Virus record (IMG/VR): IMGVR_UViG_3300030406_006533
Span: 1 to 52,755 of that record
Direction: 5' to 3' (one strand)
Length of the DNA: 52,755 nucleotides
Source of the DNA: a virus
A program made the translations under genes and the position numbers. A model generated the notes under the pieces. It was not told where the DNA came from. It ran no database searches and was given only the letters and a program-made list of their open reading frames with translations. This document shows positions 46,993 to 52,755 of the stretch, one piece after another; the stretch's first letter is position 1, and every line of letters starts with the position of its first letter.

Positions 46993-47432
46993 TGTCATAT
47001 AAAGGTAGATATAGACCATCGAACCCAAAAAAATACAAAGGTGATTCATCTAACATAATATATCGATCACTTTGGGAAAGAAAATTCATGGTTTATTGTG
47101 ATAATCAAACTAAAATACTTGAATGGGGAAGTGAAGAAATAGTATTACCCTATCGATCACCGATTGATAATAAAGTGCATCGATACTATCCAGACTTTTA
47201 CATCAAAGTCAGAGAATCTAATGGTAAAATTAAAAGATATATTATCGAAATCAAACCCAAGAAACAGACAGTCGAACCAAAGATGAAAAAAAGAAAAACG
47301 AAGGGATATATTTACGAAGTCTATGAATATGCAAAAAATCAGGCAAAGTGGAAAGCAGCAGAAGAGTTTTGTAAGGATCGAATGTGGGAGTTTAAAGTAT
47401 TAACAGAAGACGAACTAGGTATTAAGAAATGA
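46992..47432 (+). CDS. 4: Head completion protein gp4 with PD-(D/E)xK nuclease-like core
   Basis: A 146-residue protein of the T4 gp4 head-completion family (T4 protein about 150 aa). It has SNIIYRSLWERKFMVYCD, ILEWGSEEIVLPYRSPID, HRYYPDFYIKV and RYIIEIKPKKQT. The positions Glu29, Pro67-Asp68 and Glu86-x-Lys88 reproduce the PD-(D/E)xK nuclease signature of TnsA-like enzymes, so the residues for metal-dependent DNA cleavage appear intact. gp4 acts after DNA packaging so that tails can join the head. The gene starts a four-gene plus-strand unit and overlaps the next gene by ATGA. No clear ribosome binding site precedes the ATG. Confidence 0.88.
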   Translation: MSYKGRYRPSNPKKYKGDSSNIIYRSLWERKFMVYCDNQTKILEWGSEEIVLPYRSPIDNKVHRYYPDFYIKVRESNGKIKRYIIEIKPKKQTVEPKMKKRKTKGYIYEVYEYAKNQAKWKAAEEFCKDRMWEFKVLTEDELGIKK

Positions 47433-47806
47433 ACAGTTATCCCACCGATGATAAAGAAAATCGTGTAAGGTCGGTTGTAAATGGTCTGATTGGAACAGAA
47501 GAACCTGATGATATTATGATAGAATTAATGGATAATTTAAGCACAACAGTCACATCATCTCCAAGTGTTGGAAGATACTATGTATTTGTGTATAGTGCCA
47601 AAACTCCTAACATTCAATACGATTCAAATCCATTAGTCGCAGTCACTGATGTATTTGAATGGGGTTTTCGTGGTATCAATCTTCATGTGGGTCAATATCG
47701 TAATTACACATACAATGAACTGATTGGACAACTATATGAAGTTAACTCATATGAGTTATCTGATGTAAGAGAACTACCATTTGGAAAAATGCAGCTAAAT
47801 AGTTAA
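47429..47806 (+). CDS. Conserved-looking phage protein of unknown function (125 aa)
   Basis: A 125-residue soluble protein translated from the ATGA overlap with gp4. Residues about 45-70 (SVGRYYVFVYSAKTPNIQYD) and 75-100 (LVAVTDVFEWGFRGINLHVG) form a small beta-rich core, and QYRNYTYNELIGQLYEVNSY follows. I associate this sequence type with the gp4-gp48-gp53 neighbourhood of marine T4-like phages but cannot name a function. Position between head completion and tube cap genes suggests a structural or assembly role. The final codons contain a GCTAAATA late motif for the next gene. Confidence 0.75.
   Translation: MNSYPTDDKENRVRSVVNGLIGTEEPDDIMIELMDNLSTTVTSSPSVGRYYVFVYSAKTPNIQYDSNPLVAVTDVFEWGFRGINLHVGQYRNYTYNELIGQLYEVNSYELSDVRELPFGKMQLNS
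47794..47801 (+). promoter_or_regulatory. Possible T4-type late promoter (GCTAAATA) for gp48-gp53
   Basis: GCTAAATA overlaps the last codons of the 125-aa gene (CTA AAT AGT TAA) and ends 17 bp before the gp48 ATG. The leader would be about 10 nt, so it may be a chance match. Confidence 0.4.
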
Positions 47807-47818
47807 AAAAATATATAA

Positions 47819-48862
47819 ATGCCCAATTTTTACGAGGATTCTGCTTTACAAGCAAACGCAAATAAAATATTCGCAGAAGAGAAAAAATTTCCCTCCAGAG
47901 AGAGGGTGCTTAGAGCAGCCAAGTCTAATGAGAGGGGAAAAGTATCAAAAAATAGAAAATTTGGAGATTTTAGATATCCTGTTGCAAGAATTGAAAGTGA
48001 TAGTGATTACCTTGAAATCAAAGTTCTTGAATATCAACCACCAGGATTTGAAGCAAGTGGTACTGGACAATCTCTTCGAGTACAAACAAGTTCAGAGTCA
48101 ATAAAAAATAATGAAATTATATTAGGTCATATCTTTCTTCCAATTCCAGAAGCAATCACCGACTCAAATGGTGTGTCTTGGGGTGAGGATCGTTTGAATG
48201 GACTTGCCGCTACTGCTCTTGGAGTTTTTGGTGATGCAATGAGATCAAATACTGGTGGAGAAGCAATAAAAACACTAACCAGTGGGGCTGTAAATACAGC
48301 AGGTGGTTTATTGGGTGATGAAATGACGGCATCAGCGATTAATTCATCTCTCGCAGCTTCGGCGATCAATACCATTGTACCTAATGCAAATATACAAGGT
48401 ACTGGTGTTTTTACTAGACAGACAGGAGCAGTATTAAATCCGAACATGGAATTATTATTTAATGGTGTTCAGTTAAGAAGTTTCAGTTTTAGTTTTGATT
48501 TTGCACCCAGAGATGAAAATGAAAGTATTGTAATTAAAAAAATCATTCGTGCCTTCAAAAAAAGTTTAAATGCAAAAAATGGTTCAACTGGTGAAAATAA
48601 AGGTAGTGGACTCTTTATAAAATCACCAGATGTATTTCAACTAACTTATAAAACAGGTGGAAAAAATCATCAATTTCTTCATAAATTTAAACCAATGGCA
48701 CTGTTAAACATTGCAGTAAATTACACTGGTGCAGGAACGTATGCTACTTATGATAATACCGCACCCGTTCATACAAAAATTGATCTTACATTCCAAGAGT
48801 TGAATCCAATCTACTCTGAAGATTATGATACAGAAGAAGGTTTGGAGGGTACAGGATTCTAA
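47819..48862 (+). CDS. 48: Baseplate tail-tube cap protein gp48
   Basis: A 347-residue homologue of T4 gp48 (364 aa), the ring that links the hub to the tail tube. Characteristic parts are KFGDFRYPVARIESDSDYLE near residue 45, an Ala/Gly-rich helical middle (GLAATALGVFGDAMRSNTGG), then NPNMELLFNGVQLRSFSFSF, DFAPRDENESIVIKKIIRAF and, near the end, HQFLHKFKPMALLNIAVNYT. The start is the ATG at 47819, 12 bp after the previous stop. It runs into gp53 through a TAATG junction. Confidence 0.85.
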   Translation: MPNFYEDSALQANANKIFAEEKKFPSRERVLRAAKSNERGKVSKNRKFGDFRYPVARIESDSDYLEIKVLEYQPPGFEASGTGQSLRVQTSSESIKNNEIILGHIFLPIPEAITDSNGVSWGEDRLNGLAATALGVFGDAMRSNTGGEAIKTLTSGAVNTAGGLLGDEMTASAINSSLAASAINTIVPNANIQGTGVFTRQTGAVLNPNMELLFNGVQLRSFSFSFDFAPRDENESIVIKKIIRAFKKSLNAKNGSTGENKGSGLFIKSPDVFQLTYKTGGKNHQFLHKFKPMALLNIAVNYTGAGTYATYDNTAPVHTKIDLTFQELNPIYSEDYDTEEGLEGTGF

Positions 48863-49518
48863 TGGGATATTTTAGAGAACTACCAAATTTACAATATCAA
48901 TCACCATTCACATCTCGTGTATCAAGTGATAGTTATGTGACTGTGAAAAATTTATTCCGTCGAATGAAAATACGTGATGATTTACAAAATGTATTCACTA
49001 TCTTCAATAAATTCACGATAAGTGATGGTGAGAGACCAGATACAGTTGCAAGGGATTTATATGGAAAATCTACACTTGACTGGGTTGTGTTAACAACTGC
49101 AGGAATAATCAATGTTCGTAATGAATGGCCTTTATCAAGTAAAGAATTATATGATTTTACGGTTGAAAAATATGGTCTCACAGAGATTAACAATGTTAGA
49201 CATTATGAAACAAAAGAAATTAAAAATAGTCGTGGGGTGGTAATTTTACCATCAGGAAACATTGTCGATGCTGGTTTTAGTGTAAGTTACTATGATGAAA
49301 GAAACATAACAACAACACCATCAGACACAGTGAGAGGTGTAACTTATTATGAATATGAAGTTAAAGAGAATGAAAAGAAAAGAAATATATTTGTTCTTCG
49401 TGCAGAATATCTACAACAATTTTTAAATGACATAAGAAATGAGATGACCTATAAGAGATCATCTCAATATGTAAACGATAAGTTAATTAAAACAGAAAAT
49501 ACAAGAGTAACAATTTAA
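48862..49518 (+). CDS. 53: Baseplate wedge protein gp53
   Basis: A 218-residue homologue of T4 gp53 (196 aa), a wedge subunit that clamps gp6/gp7 units around the hub. Residues about 50-110 show the conserved ISDGERPDTVARDLYGKSTL, DWVVLTTAGIINVRNEWPL, SSKELYDFTVEKYG, where the DTVARDLYG region resembles a LysM fold. The C-terminal part (KNIFVLRAEYLQQFLNDIRN) is helical. It is coupled to gp48 by TAATG and its stop codon directly abuts the stop codon of the convergent gp32 gene, with no spacer. Confidence 0.88.
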   Translation: MGYFRELPNLQYQSPFTSRVSSDSYVTVKNLFRRMKIRDDLQNVFTIFNKFTISDGERPDTVARDLYGKSTLDWVVLTTAGIINVRNEWPLSSKELYDFTVEKYGLTEINNVRHYETKEIKNSRGVVILPSGNIVDAGFSVSYYDERNITTTPSDTVRGVTYYEYEVKENEKKRNIFVLRAEYLQQFLNDIRNEMTYKRSSQYVNDKLIKTENTRVTI

Positions 49519-50403
49519 TTACTCATCTGCAAGTTTCTGAAAATATGAAAGTGTATCATCATCATCTTCGTTTACAGATGATGGAGTTGTAGATACGGCA
49601 GCAGTAACTAACTCTTCGGCAGCACCACGATCAGTATCTTCTTCTTCGATTGAACTAGTTGGTCTTTTACTACCAAGCACATACTCTAGACGTTTTTTCA
49701 AGTCATCATATGATTTAAACTGGTCGGCTTCAACAAATTCTTTTAAAGAACTTTCTTTCTTCCAGACAGCTTCAAGTGCGTCATCATCATCAAGTAAAGG
49801 AGTAACAGCAGTAAATTCAGAACTATCATAGTTTCTATATCCTGCTACATTCTTTGCCTTCAACTTAAAGTTTGCCCCTTGCCAGAAATCGAATGGATCG
49901 ATTGCTTCCTCATCCTCAAACTCAGGTTGCATTGCTGCAGTGAGTTTATCAAAGATTTTTTTCCCATACTTGTATAGAAATACTTTACCTTCGTTCTCAG
50001 GATTCGCAGGATCTTTCACAACATAGATGTTACTAATATAAGTTAACTTACGTTTCTGCTTACGAGCAGCATCTTTACCTGCGTCAGTTCCATTATTCCA
50101 TAATTGAGAATTGTATTCTGATACAGGATCTTTTTGTCCAAGTGTGGTAAGAGAGTTCTCTATATACCATCCACCAGGACCTTGGAATGCATGACTATAA
50201 AGTTTTACAAATGGAAGATCTTCTCCATTTGGTGCTGGAAGGAATCGAATAACGGCATATCCGTTACCTGATTTATCTACTTCTAGTTTCCATAAACGGT
50301 CATCTCCTGATGCACCGTTGGTGTTTAATTTTTCAACTTCTTTAACTAATTTTGCGGTTAAAGAACCTAATTTTGATTGCTTTTTAAGATTAGCAAATGA
50401 CAT
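49519..50403 (-). CDS. 32: Single-stranded DNA-binding protein gp32, zinc cysteines absent
   Basis: A 294-residue gp32 (T4 301 aa), which coats single-stranded DNA during replication, recombination and repair. The basic N-terminus MSFANLKKQSKLGSLTAKL is the cooperativity (LAST) region. The core has GNGYAVIRFLPAPNGEDLPF and FVKLYSHAFQGPGGWYIENS, matching T4 around its zinc site; the histidine is kept, but the T4 cysteines are replaced (T4 has CPVC where this has DPVSEY). The last 55 residues are acidic (IEEEDTDRG, NEDDDDTLSYFQKLADE), the tail that binds partner proteins. It has its own consensus sigma70 promoter, and a GAGG lies 7 bp before the ATG. Confidence 0.93.
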   Translation of the reverse strand: MSFANLKKQSKLGSLTAKLVKEVEKLNTNGASGDDRLWKLEVDKSGNGYAVIRFLPAPNGEDLPFVKLYSHAFQGPGGWYIENSLTTLGQKDPVSEYNSQLWNNGTDAGKDAARKQKRKLTYISNIYVVKDPANPENEGKVFLYKYGKKIFDKLTAAMQPEFEDEEAIDPFDFWQGANFKLKAKNVAGYRNYDSSEFTAVTPLLDDDDALEAVWKKESSLKEFVEADQFKSYDDLKKRLEYVLGSKRPTSSIEEEDTDRGAAEELVTAAVSTTPSSVNEDDDDTLSYFQKLADE

Positions 50404-50405
50404 TT

Positions 50406-50438
50406 GGATACCTCGGATTAAATTGGATTTCGTTGGAT
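50406..50438 (-). promoter_or_regulatory. Phased ATCC repeats in the gp32 mRNA leader, possible gp32 autoregulatory operator
   Basis: The leader carries four ATCC repeats (ATCCAA, ATCCAA, ATCCGA, ATCCAA) spaced 10, 10 and 9 nt, the last ending next to the ATG and the third containing the GAGG ribosome binding site. The tract has few guanines and should be unpaired. T4 gp32 represses its own translation by binding an unstructured leader; a similar role here is inferred. Confidence 0.4.
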
Positions 50439-50444
50439 GTTTAG

Positions 50445-50473
50445 ATTATAACAGATTAATCATCTATTGTCAA
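50445..50473 (-). promoter_or_regulatory. Perfect consensus sigma70 promoter for gp32
   Basis: On the minus strand TTGACA (50468-50473) and TATAAT (50445-50450) are separated by exactly 17 bp. The -35 box lies in the last codons of the preceding gene (AAA ATT GAC AAT). Transcription would begin near 50438, about 35 nt before the gp32 ATG. Confidence 0.85.
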
Positions 50474-50795
50474 TTTTATCTTTAAGTTGTGAAATGGTTT
50501 TCTTCATTCCATCAAAAAGTAAATTCATATCAGTCCCCGTAGGAAAACCCATCAAGGGAATTGATTGTTGTAAATGTTTTTTCATTCTGATAGCTTCAGG
50601 ATCATCAGACAAAGATAATCTGGCGTACATTACCATTTGTTTTTCTAATAATTCTGTCAAAAGTTCAATGTGTTCCACCTTTTCAGATCGATCCATATCA
50701 GGAAATAACATTATATTACCATAAAGATTTTTTTGAAGTTCATTAATCTCTTCAAGTTCTTCTTGAATAATTTCCGAATCAAAAAATTTACTCAT
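50460..50795 (-). CDS. DUF1825-family protein (cyanobacterial type)
   Basis: A 111-residue helical protein starting MSKFFDSEIIQEELEEINEL and continuing with SEKVEHIELLTELLEKQMVM and YARLSLSDDPEAIRMKKHLQ. The FFDSEI.QEE start and the E.LLEK....YARL..SDDPEA pattern match DUF1825, a family of unknown function found in cyanobacteria and their T4-like phages. This supports a cyanobacterial host. The start ATG overlaps the stop of a remnant gp59 3' end (AATGAGTAA), the same junction by which the methyltransferase follows the real gp59. Its 3' end contains the -35 box of the gp32 promoter. Confidence 0.8.
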   Translation of the reverse strand: MSKFFDSEIIQEELEEINELQKNLYGNIMLFPDMDRSEKVEHIELLTELLEKQMVMYARLSLSDDPEAIRMKKHLQQSIPLMGFPTGTDMNLLFDGMKKTISQLKDKIDNR

Positions 50796-50859
50796 TAATA
50801 ATCTCTCTAAAAATTTTTTTATATTGGAACATATTAATATTTAGGAAAGGACATATACT
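50789..50859 (-). repeat. Remnant second copy of the gp59 3' end
   Basis: On the minus strand this stretch aligns with 51571-51640 at 57 of 71 columns with one gap. In one frame it still encodes PFLNINMFQYKKIFREIINE and a stop, against PFLHINVLQYKKILRQLINE in gp59. It starts 7 bp after the methyltransferase stop and ends in the start codon of the DUF1825 gene. Confidence 0.8.
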
Positions 50860-50866
50860 GTTGATA

Positions 50867-51577
50867 TTATAGTATTACATCAAACTGATATTCTGCTTCT
50901 GTCTTTGATTTATGAAAGACTGATATATTGGGATAAGTAGATATACAATTTATATTTCTGTAAATTACAGGATCTATTCCATAAGATTCATACTTAGCAA
51001 CATCATCTTTATCAACAACACGTTTATAATCTATAGGAGATTGATATCCTTTTTGCCACGATACATAATTGATCATATCAATCAATTGCTTAGTATAATT
51101 AATAAAGGAATTGGAATCATATCCACCACCATATCTTTCCCAATATGAAGTGTGAGTATCTTCTACAATATAAATCCCACCAGGATTAAGTTTAGGAAAA
51201 AGATGTTTAAAGGTTATAATCTGATGTTCGTTCATATGACTTGCATCATCAATTACAATATCAAATGGACCTTCTTCTTCACTAATAGCGTCTAATAATT
51301 CAGTATTAGTTTGACTACCAACCCAAATATTACCAACAGTAGAAGATGGAAGAGATTCATCAATCTCTATACCACATATATGACAATTTGGAAATACTTT
51401 CTTTAGTAATTCCATGCCTTTTCCATTATCAACACCTATTTCCAATATACGAATGACTTGCTCTCTATCATAATCAACAAAAAGATGCTTATATATATCC
51501 CAATACTCAGGATGTTTACTGGAGTAACTTGATTGATTCCATAACTCTTTTATCTCTTCAAATACAGTTTTACTCAT
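50867..51577 (-). CDS. Class I SAM-dependent methyltransferase (accessory)
   Basis: A 236-residue protein with the Rossmann methyltransferase signature: motif I RILEIGVDNGKGMELL (Glu46, Gly48, Gly52, Gly54), an acidic end of strand 2 at GIEIDES (Glu71/Asp73), FDIVIDDASHMNEHQIITF (Asp110, Asp111, His114) and GGIYIVEDTHTSYW. The DDASH and VEDTHTSYW pair is typical of sugar or macrolide O-methyltransferases of the macrocin/mycinamicin type, so a glycan or small-molecule substrate is more likely than DNA. It overlaps the gp59 stop by 8 bp. It appears to be inserted cargo: both sides carry copies of the gp59 3' end. Its role in infection is unknown; modification of host or phage surface glycans is one possibility. 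Confidence 0.85.
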   Translation of the reverse strand: MSKTVFEEIKELWNQSSYSSKHPEYWDIYKHLFVDYDREQVIRILEIGVDNGKGMELLKKVFPNCHICGIEIDESLPSSTVGNIWVGSQTNTELLDAISEEEGPFDIVIDDASHMNEHQIITFKHLFPKLNPGGIYIVEDTHTSYWERYGGGYDSNSFINYTKQLIDMINYVSWQKGYQSPIDYKRVVDKDDVAKYESYGIDPVIYRNINCISTYPNISVFHKSKTEAEYQFDVIL

Positions 51578-52166
51578 TGATTAATTGCCTTAAGATTTTT
51601 TTATATTGTAACACATTAATGTGTAGAAAAGGAATATACTTTTTCATTTTCATATTAACGGTTTCCCACACTGGATCTTTTAATTTGTGATTAAATTTTT
51701 TCCCAAAAGAAAAAATTTTTTCGAAGATCACTAAAGTTTCTAAACTTATCTCTCCTCCCAGATATTTTTTGAGTATCGGTGGATGACCTCTCGAACAATT
51801 GAATACTTCTTCTAATTTTTTTTCCGATAGTAATTTTTTTGATTGTTCTTTGAACAAGTACGTCAAACTCTGCTGTCGTCTCATCCAATCTGCGTACGTT
51901 CTTTCTCCAGAATTTATAATTTCTCCAATCCATAAGTTCTGTGGGGTGTTAGTGGTTACAAAATTTGCTAACAAAAAATCTGTAATCTCTTGATCAGAGT
52001 ATTTTCTTGATGTTTTCTCAAACCAATACTTATCTTTCCTTTTATTAAACGATGTCATGGTAGCTCTTGATTTTCCTCCATATTTAAAGAAGTCATATCT
52101 TTTATTTGTGAAATGACTTTTCATCGAAAGATATGTCTGATAGGTTTCAAACGGTGTCACTTTCAT
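51570..52166 (-). CDS. 59: Helicase loader gp59
   Basis: A 198-residue gp59 homologue (T4 217 aa). The N-terminus MKVTPFETYQTYLSMKSHFT followed by YDFFKYGGKSRATMTSFNKR and KDKYWFEK is the family hallmark, and the all-helical remainder fits the two-domain T4 structure. gp59 loads the gp41 replicative helicase onto gp32-coated DNA, so it works with the gp32 encoded 1.2 kb away. It overlaps the upstream 66-aa gene by 20 bp and the downstream methyltransferase by 8 bp, implying tight translational coupling. Confidence 0.9.
   Translation of the reverse strand: MKVTPFETYQTYLSMKSHFTNKRYDFFKYGGKSRATMTSFNKRKDKYWFEKTSRKYSDQEITDFLLANFVTTNTPQNLWIGEIINSGERTYADWMRRQQSLTYLFKEQSKKLLSEKKLEEVFNCSRGHPPILKKYLGGEISLETLVIFEKIFSFGKKFNHKLKDPVWETVNMKMKKYIPFLHINVLQYKKILRQLINE
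51571..51640 (-). repeat. gp59 3' end, the intact copy of the repeat flanking the methyltransferase gene
   Basis: This is the last part of the functional gp59 gene plus the ATGAGTAA junction with the methyltransferase start. It is the partner of the remnant at 50789-50859, in the same orientation, about 780 bp away. Confidence 0.8.
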
Positions 52167-52347
52167 CTACGTCCTCACTTTCTAATTCTGTAATTGCATC
52201 GACAGGGACTTCATTATCACCTATCATATACCAATGTTGGTTAATACCAATACTATCAGGTCTAACACCCAGATATGCTAGGTCAGGGAAACTATGTTCT
52301 CTTAACATTGCCTGTAGTCTCCAATGTATAAGTTCAGATTTTTTCAT
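52147..52347 (-). CDS. Small protein of unknown function (66 aa)
   Basis: A 66-residue protein, MKKSELIHWRLQAMLREHSF then PDLAYLGVRPDSIGINQHWY, with an acidic C-terminus (ELESEDVDESD). It is joined to gp33 by a TAATG junction and overlaps gp59 by 20 bp, which supports real translation. I do not recognise a family. Its place between gp33 and gp59 suggests a role in replication or late transcription, but this is context only. Confidence 0.7.
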   Translation of the reverse strand: MKKSELIHWRLQAMLREHSFPDLAYLGVRPDSIGINQHWYMIGDNEVPVDAITELESEDVDESDTV

Positions 52348-52607
52348 TATAAAGGTAGTTTAGCACGAGAAGTCTTCTTCATAAAGTTTAACTGAATTGC
52401 ATCATATTTCAACCTTTCTTTAAGAGGTTTTGTAACAAGTTTAGATACTGATTGTATCTCAATATCGTTCATTTCACAATACTGACATATCGCATCGATG
52501 TAATTTATTTTTTCTTCTGCAACTATCTTCTCAATCTCCATCGAAAATTTAGTGGGAGTTAAGAACTTACTCTCCATTGCTTTTTCGAGTTCTTTATTTG
52601 GTTCCAT
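52347..52607 (-). CDS. 33: Late-transcription co-activator gp33
   Basis: I choose the ATG at 52607 (MEPNKELEKAMESKFL), giving 86 residues, because a GGAG lies 4 bp before it and it overlaps the stop of the upstream small ORF. A longer start at 52712 is open but lies wholly within that ORF in another frame. The core FSMEIEKIVAEEKINYIDAI followed by CQYCEMNDIEIQSVSKLV resembles the T4 gp33 core (IEKMVEE...YLEA...EENSI). gp33 bridges RNA polymerase and the sliding clamp at TATAAATA promoters, fitting the late motifs in this window. The end KKTSRAKLPL lacks an obvious T4-like hydrophobic clamp-binding tail, though LPL might serve. Confidence 0.8.
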   Translation of the reverse strand: MEPNKELEKAMESKFLTPTKFSMEIEKIVAEEKINYIDAICQYCEMNDIEIQSVSKLVTKPLKERLKYDAIQLNFMKKTSRAKLPL

Positions 52608-52755
52608 AAAACTCCAGTTTGTCTTTAACAAATTTGTCGATGTATCTACTAAGAAGTCTGATATACTTGGTTTTGTCGGTCTCTTCATAAACAATGCATT
52701 CTCCATTTTCACATGCCATAATAATGACTAATTTTTTAATTGCTATATCTTTCAT
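52594..52755 (-). CDS. Small ORF at the right edge, possibly the C-terminal part of a longer gene
   Basis: An open frame runs from an ATG exactly at the window edge to TAA at 52594-52596: MKDIAIKKLVIIMACENGEC, then IVYEETDKTKYIRLLSRYID and KFVKDKLEFYGTK. It overlaps gp33 by 14 bp with a GGAG inside it serving gp33. The true start may be outside the window or at the second Met (codon 13). No family recognised. Confidence 0.55.
   Translation of the reverse strand: MKDIAIKKLVIIMACENGECIVYEETDKTKYIRLLSRYIDKFVKDKLEFYGTK

Noticed and set aside
50837-50845. CCTAAATA on the minus strand upstream of the DUF1825 gene as a late promoter
   Set aside because: It falls inside the gp59 remnant, where the sequence is explained by codons for Pro-Phe-Leu-Asn, and late transcription of this early-type region is not expected. 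It remains possible but unsupported.
50866-50871. TATAAT on the minus strand at the methyltransferase stop
   Set aside because: There is no -35-like hexamer 16-18 bp upstream and the bases are accounted for by the terminal codons ATA CTA TAA.

Overview
This window is a piece of a T4-like marine myovirus (contractile-tailed phage), most likely a cyanophage of AT-rich picocyanobacteria. The evidence is clearly AT-rich DNA, recognisable T4 homologues (gp4, gp5, gp26, gp27, gp32, gp33, gp48, gp53, gp54, gp59), long fibre proteins built from the 'VGIGTTNP' and 'YHDGSNAYI' modules seen in marine T4-like phages, and a homologue of the cyanobacterial DUF1825 family. No tRNA, integrase, insertion sequence or CRISPR array was seen.

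Layout from left to right. (1) 1-35519, all on the minus strand, is an adhesion module of about 35 kb: the start of another fibre gene at the left edge, an 1845-aa fibre with a C-terminal S74-type chaperone, a short collar-domain protein, a 551-aa virion protein, a 4571-aa giant fibre (13.7 kb in one gene), a 2804-aa giant fibre with its own S74 domain, a 337-aa structural protein and a 1495-aa fibre/beta-helix protein. These genes share long identical DNA repeats (100-128 bp), which suggests ongoing module exchange. (2) 35596-46168, minus strand, is the baseplate hub and tail-core module: a subtilisin-like protease, a gp5-type needle, the gp5 hub, a gp27-like hub protein, two membrane-active or tape-measure-like proteins, and a gp51-like/gp26 pair that looks like a frameshifted tail-assembly chaperone. 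(3) 46284-49518 holds the gp54-like tube initiator (minus) and, divergently on plus, gp4, a 125-aa protein, gp48 and gp53. (4) 49519-52755, minus strand, is a replication and late-transcription module: gp32, a DUF1825 protein, a SAM methyltransferase, gp59, a 66-aa protein, gp33 and a small partial ORF.

Regulation visible in the sequence: nine T4-late-like motifs (consensus NHTAAATA, from TATAAATA to TCTAAATA) stand in front of structural transcription units, several of them overlapping the stop codon of the preceding gene. A perfect consensus sigma70 promoter (TTGACA, 17 bp, TATAAT) drives gp32. Within units, genes are joined by TAATG, ATGA or TAATATG junctions, implying translational coupling.

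The most unusual points are: two plastocyanin/amicyanin-like copper-site domains embedded in virion proteins, one in the 2804-aa fibre and one inserted between the catalytic Asp and His of the virion subtilase; a -1 slippery heptamer exactly positioned to fuse gp26 to the gp51-like ORF; a second, diverged copy of the gp59 3' end on the far side of the methyltransferase gene, which looks like the scar of a cargo-gene insertion; and a perfectly symmetric pair of divergent late promoters overlapping each other's start codons. All functional calls are from reading translated sequence; no database search was run.
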